From Pseudomonadota bacterium (GTDB lineage Bacteria; Pseudomonadota; Gammaproteobacteria; Steroidobacterales; Steroidobacteraceae), in NCBI GenBank assembly GCA_021792815.1, contig JAJYTX010000074.1, positions 1-9,660 on the forward strand: a DNA stretch of 9,660 bases. Direction: 5' to 3'. A program made the translations under genes and the position numbers. Under the pieces are notes generated by a model. The model saw only the letters and a list, made by a program, of their open reading frames with translations. It was not told where the DNA came from and did not search any database. Below, one piece after another: positions 6,020-9,660 of the stretch. The first letter of the stretch is position 1. Each line of letters starts with the position of its first letter.

Positions 6020-9000
6020 CTATTTCAACCGCAGCTTCATCCGGATCCGCTCGTGCCAGGCTGTGCCGGATTCGGTGGTGGTGAGAAACACCCGATCGGC
6101 CTTCAGGCTCCCATTGGCCAGCAGCGCTTCCTGCACGTGGGTTGCCCGGGCGAGACCCAGTGCGACCAGCGTTCCGGCCGAGGGCCGTACCGTCGGGCGC
6201 AGCTCGCCGCGCAGCCAGCGGATCTTCGCCCGTTCCAGCTCGCGTTTCTCATCCGGCGGTGTGCGGCCCGGCGCGCCCGCAGCGCTTGCCGCAGGCGCCG
6301 TGGGTAGGTGCGCCGGAAACACCAGTGGCTTTTTCAGCCGGGTCCGATACAGAGACACCAGTCCGCGCAGTTGCCGACCCAGGGTCAACGAAGAGAGGCC
6401 GGCCGGGTGGTGCCCACCCGCCCGCGCCAGCAGCAGGGCATCGATCCGGGCGTCCTCGATCGCCACTGCGTCCAGGGCGCCCGCCGGGCCCGCGGGGATG
6501 TCGAGCTGCAGGGCCGGCCGCTGCGCGAGCGCGTGGGCGAGAGCCGTGAGGCTGCTGAGCGCGGCGGGTGGCACGGCGGCCGAACCCGGCACGAAATCGA
6601 TGTACTGCGCCTGCTGTGCGCCGGCAAACAGTTTGCCGATGAGATCAAAGGGCGCGAGGGCCGCTTTCTCGAGCAGGTGCCTCAGCATCATCCACACCAC
6701 GGGCCAGATATCGAATCTGGGGTCATCGAGTGAACCGGTGACCGGCAGATTGATGCGGATCACGCCGGCGCGATTCTTGAGCAGAGCGGTGGCGAGCCGG
6801 ATCGGCCAGCCCACCCGGTGCTTGCTGCCGCTCGCGCCGCCCCACTGCAACTGGTCGATGACGATGTGATGCTCGGCGTGCAGCTTGCGATTGACGATGC
6901 GGTAGTGGAAGCGCGTGCTCAGCGTGCCCTTGGCGATGGCGTAGCCCGCGTAGAAGTCGGAGTATGGATCGAAGATGGGCAGCTGGATGTCGTGGAAGGC
7001 GAGGTGAATGTCGGTGCTGCGGCCGAGGCCATAGGGGTTGAACGATCCTTTGACCTGCACGGGCGAGTAACGGTTGATCACCTGACCGGCGAGCCCGATG
7101 GTGGCGATGGCCCGCCGCGAGGTCGAGATGTTGGTGATCGTGCCGTGCAGGTGATCGATCGGCGCCCGGAAGTGCGGCTCGATGGACTCGTCGGCGAAAG
7201 TGATCGAGCCATTGTCGATATCCAGACGCCGCAAGAGCGCCGCAAATGCCGGCGCCGGCGTTCGGGACGATGCACCGTGCTTCGGAGATACATGTGCCGG
7301 CGGCGCACTGCGCGGCGCGTGCGGCGGCACGAGCGCGGCAAGGTTCAAAGTGCGGTTGGGCAGGATTTCGATGAGACCGGCGGGCGCGCTGAGCCGGGCG
7401 TGGTCGATCACGAGCTTCGTCGGGCGGTACTCGATGCCGCTCAGATTCAATGCCCGCCAGCCGAACAGTCCGGTGCCGCCGGCCCGGGCGAGCAGCTCGA
7501 CGTTGCGGGTCTGCAGGCGACCGCTCAAGCGGATGAGCCGGCCCGTGGCGAGCTCGGCAAAGCCGCGTACGCCGAGTTCGCCGGAGTGCAGCTGCGTGGC
7601 CGGGGCGAGCGGCAAGTACGGTGCGAAAGTCGGCAGAGACAGATGGGCAAGCGAAACCCACAGGGCCGCGCTGCGGCTGTCCGGCGTAATGCGGCCATCG
7701 AGCGCCAGATATGCGCGGTCGATGCTGGCGCGCACGCTGAAGGGGACCGCGCGCCCGAGGTCATTGCTGAGCGCCGAAGCCGTGAAGGAATGCAGCGTGA
7801 TGGCAAAGCGCGCCGCGGGATGGACGGTGAGATCCTCGACCGGCACTGTGGCGTCGGTGATCGCAAGCCGGCCGAGTTCGATCTGCCAGGGCGCGCTGTG
7901 AGGGCGGGACGATGCCGTGACGGGGGTGCTCCGAGCCGTCGGCGGTGGCAGCAGGCGCAGCAGACCGATCCGCCCGCTCCGGGTACGCGTCACGGAAACA
8001 TGCAGACCCGCGAGGGCGAGGGACGAGACGGCCAGGCGGTGCCGCCCGTCCTCGAGGCTGGTGCCCTTCAGCGTCAGCCGCGCAAGGTCGAGGGTCTGAC
8101 CCGCAGCAGGCCCGGTGCCGGTCAGCTGCAGGCCGCGCAGGGTGAGGACCGGCAGCGATCCGGTGGCGGCTGCGCTGCCGGCCACCTGCAGCGTACCGGA
8201 GTGGGCCTCGATGCGAGCGATACGCACGATGCCGTGCAGCGCTTCGCCGCGCAGCTCGAGCCCGCTGGCGGCAAAGTCCGCGGCCGAAACGCGGGTATCG
8301 AGGCCATGTGCCCCGGCTGCCACGTCATACTGAGCGCTGAGCCCCATTTGTCCGGCGTTCGGAGTCATGGGCAGACCGGGCGGCAGGAATTGCGCGAGCG
8401 TGCTCACCGGGATCCCGCTGAGGGACACTGTGCCGCGCGACGCAAAGGGCGAGAGCGACACCCGGCCCTGCCAGGCGAGGTCCGCTCCGCCGCTGTTGGC
8501 CTGCAGAATGAATCGGCCGCCGGAGCCGCCCCGGGTGCGCAGGTCGGTCAACCGAAACGTGATCGGTGCGAGGCGGGCCTGGGCGGCCGGGCCGCGCTCG
8601 AGGTCGGTGAAGCTCAGCCTGCCCTGATTGATCCGCAGGTCATCGATGCGCAACACCGGGGTCGGAGCGGTGCTTTTGCCGGTGCCGGACGAGGCGAGCA
8701 GCGCTGCGAGATTGAGCGTTCCATCCTTGGCGATCACCACGTGAGCGTCGGGCTGATCGAGATCGAGCGCCGTGACGCGATAGCCCGGCTCGAACAGCGA
8801 CAGCGGCGAGACGGCAAGATACAGCCGCCCCAGGGAAAGCAGCGTCCGGCTGTGCTCCGCCAGGCGGATGTCGCGGATCGAGACCGTCAGATGAAGCGGG
8901 TCGACCCGGATCGGTCCCAGGCCGAGCGACAGGCCGGCGTGCCGGCCCGTCCAGCGGCTCGCCTCGGAGCGGATCAATCGGGGCGCGAGTACATAGCCCG

Positions 9001-9091
9001 CCCAGAGGTAAGCGAGGAAGATCAACGCGGCCAGGGCGGTGCCGATCAGCCATTTGCGTCCCGGCAGCCGGATGGGAGCTCGTGCTTGCAT
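6020..9091 (-). CDS. DUF748 (AsmA-like) envelope protein
   Basis: A 1023-residue protein with one N-terminal membrane anchor (about 13-36, a hydrophobic run after GRK) and a large region predicted to be periplasmic. Related AsmA-like proteins act in envelope assembly or lipid transport, but DUF748 itself has no firm function. Family landmarks are the two LNLAALL/LNLAALV motifs (about 126-132 and 582-588), FDPYSDFYAGYAIAKGTLS (about 707-725), and the run ATALLKNRAGVIRINLPVTG followed by SLDDPRF (about 767-794). Residues about 832-865 (FVPGSAAV onward) resemble the start of an OmpA-like fold often seen at the end of DUF748 proteins. Length is usual and no frameshift is seen. ATG 9089-9091 is preceded by AAGGG at 9 bases, an acceptable ribosome binding site. 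Transcribed alone, divergently from the UPF0016 gene. Confidence 0.92.
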   Translation of the reverse strand: MQARAPIRLPGRKWLIGTALAALIFLAYLWAGYVLAPRLIRSEASRWTGRHAGLSLGLGPIRVDPLHLTVSIRDIRLAEHSRTLLSLGRLYLAVSPLSLFEPGYRVTALDLDQPDAHVVIAKDGTLNLAALLASSGTGKSTAPTPVLRIDDLRINQGRLSFTDLERGPAAQARLAPITFRLTDLRTRGGSGGRFILQANSGGADLAWQGRVSLSPFASRGTVSLSGIPVSTLAQFLPPGLPMTPNAGQMGLSAQYDVAAGAHGLDTRVSAADFAASGLELRGEALHGIVRIARIEAHSGTLQVAGSAAATGSLPVLTLRGLQLTGTGPAAGQTLDLARLTLKGTSLEDGRHRLAVSSLALAGLHVSVTRTRSGRIGLLRLLPPPTARSTPVTASSRPHSAPWQIELGRLAITDATVPVEDLTVHPAARFAITLHSFTASALSNDLGRAVPFSVRASIDRAYLALDGRITPDSRSAALWVSLAHLSLPTFAPYLPLAPATQLHSGELGVRGFAELATGRLIRLSGRLQTRNVELLARAGGTGLFGWRALNLSGIEYRPTKLVIDHARLSAPAGLIEILPNRTLNLAALVPPHAPRSAPPAHVSPKHGASSRTPAPAFAALLRRLDIDNGSITFADESIEPHFRAPIDHLHGTITNISTSRRAIATIGLAGQVINRYSPVQVKGSFNPYGLGRSTDIHLAFHDIQLPIFDPYSDFYAGYAIAKGTLSTRFHYRIVNRKLHAEHHIVIDQLQWGGASGSKHRVGWPIRLATALLKNRAGVIRINLPVTGSLDDPRFDIWPVVWMMLRHLLEKAALAPFDLIGKLFAGAQQAQYIDFVPGSAAVPPAALSSLTALAHALAQRPALQLDIPAGPAGALDAVAIEDARIDALLLARAGGHHPAGLSSLTLGRQLRGLVSLYRTRLKKPLVFPAHLPTAPAASAAGAPGRTPPDEKRELERAKIRWLRGELRPTVRPSAGTLVALGLARATHVQEALLANGSLKADRVFLTTTESGTAWHERIRMKLRLK

Positions 9092-9158
9092 GCGTTGATG
9101 CCCTTGGTGTGCTCAGGGTAGGTTATCGATTCGTTGCGGCACGTTCTCGTCCTCGTTG

Positions 9159-9188
9159 CGTATACTCCAAGTGTGGCCATATCATCAA
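9159..9188 (-). promoter_or_regulatory. Candidate promoter of the DUF748 gene
   Basis: On the minus strand TTGATG (9183-9188) and TATACG (9159-9164) are 18 bases apart, each matching the sigma-70 consensus at four of six positions. It lies about 70 bases before the DUF748 start. The pair falls within an inverted repeat, so a repressor or activator could act here. Confidence 0.45.
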
Positions 9189-9200
9189 CACTCCTATACG
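9159..9200. repeat. Imperfect inverted repeat over the divergent promoters
   Basis: CGTATA (9159-9164) pairs with TATACG (9195-9200), and inside it AGTGT (9170-9174) pairs with ACACT (9188-9192). The left arm includes TATACT (9161-9166), a good -10 box for the plus-strand UPF0016 gene, although no well-spaced -35 box is seen for it. The arrangement fits an operator shared by the two divergent genes, or a hairpin at the start of the leader RNA. Confidence 0.45.
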
Positions 9201-9297
9201 CGGAGGGTTGGTGTGAGGCGCATCGGCGGCATGAGCAGCGGATCGGACAGCGGACTGGCGCTGCACGGCGGGATGATCAACGATACGGCAGATCGCC

Positions 9298-9357
9298 TGC
9301 CGGGTGGCTGCCGCGCGGAATCGATCGCCTCTGTGGCGGCAGGCGCGGTGCCCGGCA
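9298..9357 (+). promoter_or_regulatory. Structured leader upstream of the UPF0016 gene
   Basis: Two nested stems can form. TGCCGGG (9298-9304) pairs with CCCGGCA (9351-9357), and inside it CTGCCGC (9308-9314) pairs with GCGGCAG (9336-9342). They lie in the roughly 240-base region between the likely promoter and the start codon. Genes of this family are often under yybP-ykoY Mn2+ riboswitches, but the GGGGAGUAG signature of that motif is absent here. A regulatory role is an inference. Confidence 0.4.
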
Positions 9358-9412
9358 ACCGCGAGACCCACAGCCGCCCGCGGCCGGCGGCGGCTCACAC
9401 AGTGCCGGGCTC

Positions 9413-9660
9413 GTGCGCCTGATCGAGGGGTTTCTCGCCAGTGCCTCCACGATCGGGATCGCCGAGATCGGCGATCGCACGCAGGTGCTGGCGCTGGTGC
9501 TCGCCGCGCGCTTCAGACGGCCGTGGCCGGTTCTGGCGGGGGTGTTCTGCGCCGCGCTCCTGAGCAACGTGATCGCGGCGTTCGTCGGCGAGCGTCTCGG
9601 GCATTTCCTGAACCCGGTGCGCCTGAACCTGTTGGTCGGAGCGAGCCTGATCGTGATGGC
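9413..9660 (+). CDS. UPF0016/GDT1 (TMEM165) family cation transporter, probable Mn2+ exporter, 5' part
   Basis: The first 82 codons of an inner-membrane transporter; the rest is beyond the window. The family signature E-x-G-D-(K/R)-(S/T) is present as AEIGDRTQ at residues 17-24, within the first transmembrane helix. Two more hydrophobic segments follow, from about 38 to 53 and from about 72 onward. Full proteins have about 190 to 230 residues with two such repeats, and bacterial members (MneA/Mnx type) export manganese. The GTG start at 9413 is preferred because the domain normally begins within a few residues of the N terminus. The frame is open upstream to 9173 but contains no ATG. No clear Shine-Dalgarno sequence precedes the GTG, which is odd. 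Confidence 0.88.
   Translation, partial: MRLIEGFLASASTIGIAEIGDRTQVLALVLAARFRRPWPVLAGVFCAALLSNVIAAFVGERLGHFLNPVRLNLLVGASLIVM

Noticed and set aside
4661..6307. Plus-strand frame of 548 codons
   Set aside because: It is antisense to the helicase and the DUF748 3' end and crosses the terminator between them; no domain is seen.
6818..9121. Plus-strand frame of 767 codons
   Set aside because: It is antisense to the DUF748 gene, which has clear family motifs; the composition is that of a shadow frame.
9170..9412. yybP-ykoY manganese riboswitch upstream of the UPF0016 gene
   Set aside because: Expected from the gene family, but the conserved GGGGAGUAG loop is not present on the plus strand in this interval.
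9173..9412. Upstream extension of the UPF0016 protein to the GTG at 9173
   Set aside because: The frame is open, but the 80 extra residues are Arg/Gly/Pro-rich without any domain, and family members start close to the EIGDRTQ motif.

Overview
The window looks like chromosomal DNA from a GC-rich proteobacterium; by eye it is about two-thirds G+C. The tRNA-Ser, the DUF748 protein, the SWIM/SNF2 helicase and the UPF0016 exporter suit a gammaproteobacterium of the Xanthomonadales/Nevskiales type, but this placement is an inference and not firm.

Layout. A complete tRNA-Ser(GGA) (8-99) is followed by a strong bidirectional terminator hairpin. Next comes an array of five back-to-back hairpins ending in an exact 19-base copy of the tRNA 3' end (253-271). 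This resembles the tRNA-linked repeats known downstream of E. coli tyrT. After it, on the minus strand, lies a vapBC toxin-antitoxin pair (375-1027) with a palindromic operator-like sequence upstream. A stretch of about 340 bases without a recognisable gene follows (1066-1409).

The centre holds a two-gene minus-strand unit: a SWIM-SNF2 helicase (2612-5839) translationally coupled by an ATGA overlap to an unrecognised 401-residue protein (1410-2615). Upstream is a terminator hairpin (5868-5893) that probably ends the transcript of a DUF748/AsmA-like envelope protein (6020-9091, minus strand). That gene is divergent from a partial UPF0016/GDT1-type membrane transporter, a probable Mn2+ exporter, which runs off the right edge (9413-9660). 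The roughly 320-base divergent intergenic region carries a promoter-overlapping inverted repeat and a structured leader that does not match the yybP-ykoY manganese riboswitch.

How the genes relate. The tRNA and vapBC end looks like an accessory hotspot. The helicase pair is a probable nucleic-acid-remodelling unit with an unknown partner. DUF748 and UPF0016 are envelope or membrane functions. No single pathway links all of them. The most unusual items are the tRNA-linked hairpin repeat, the helicase partner gene and the leader of the Mn exporter.
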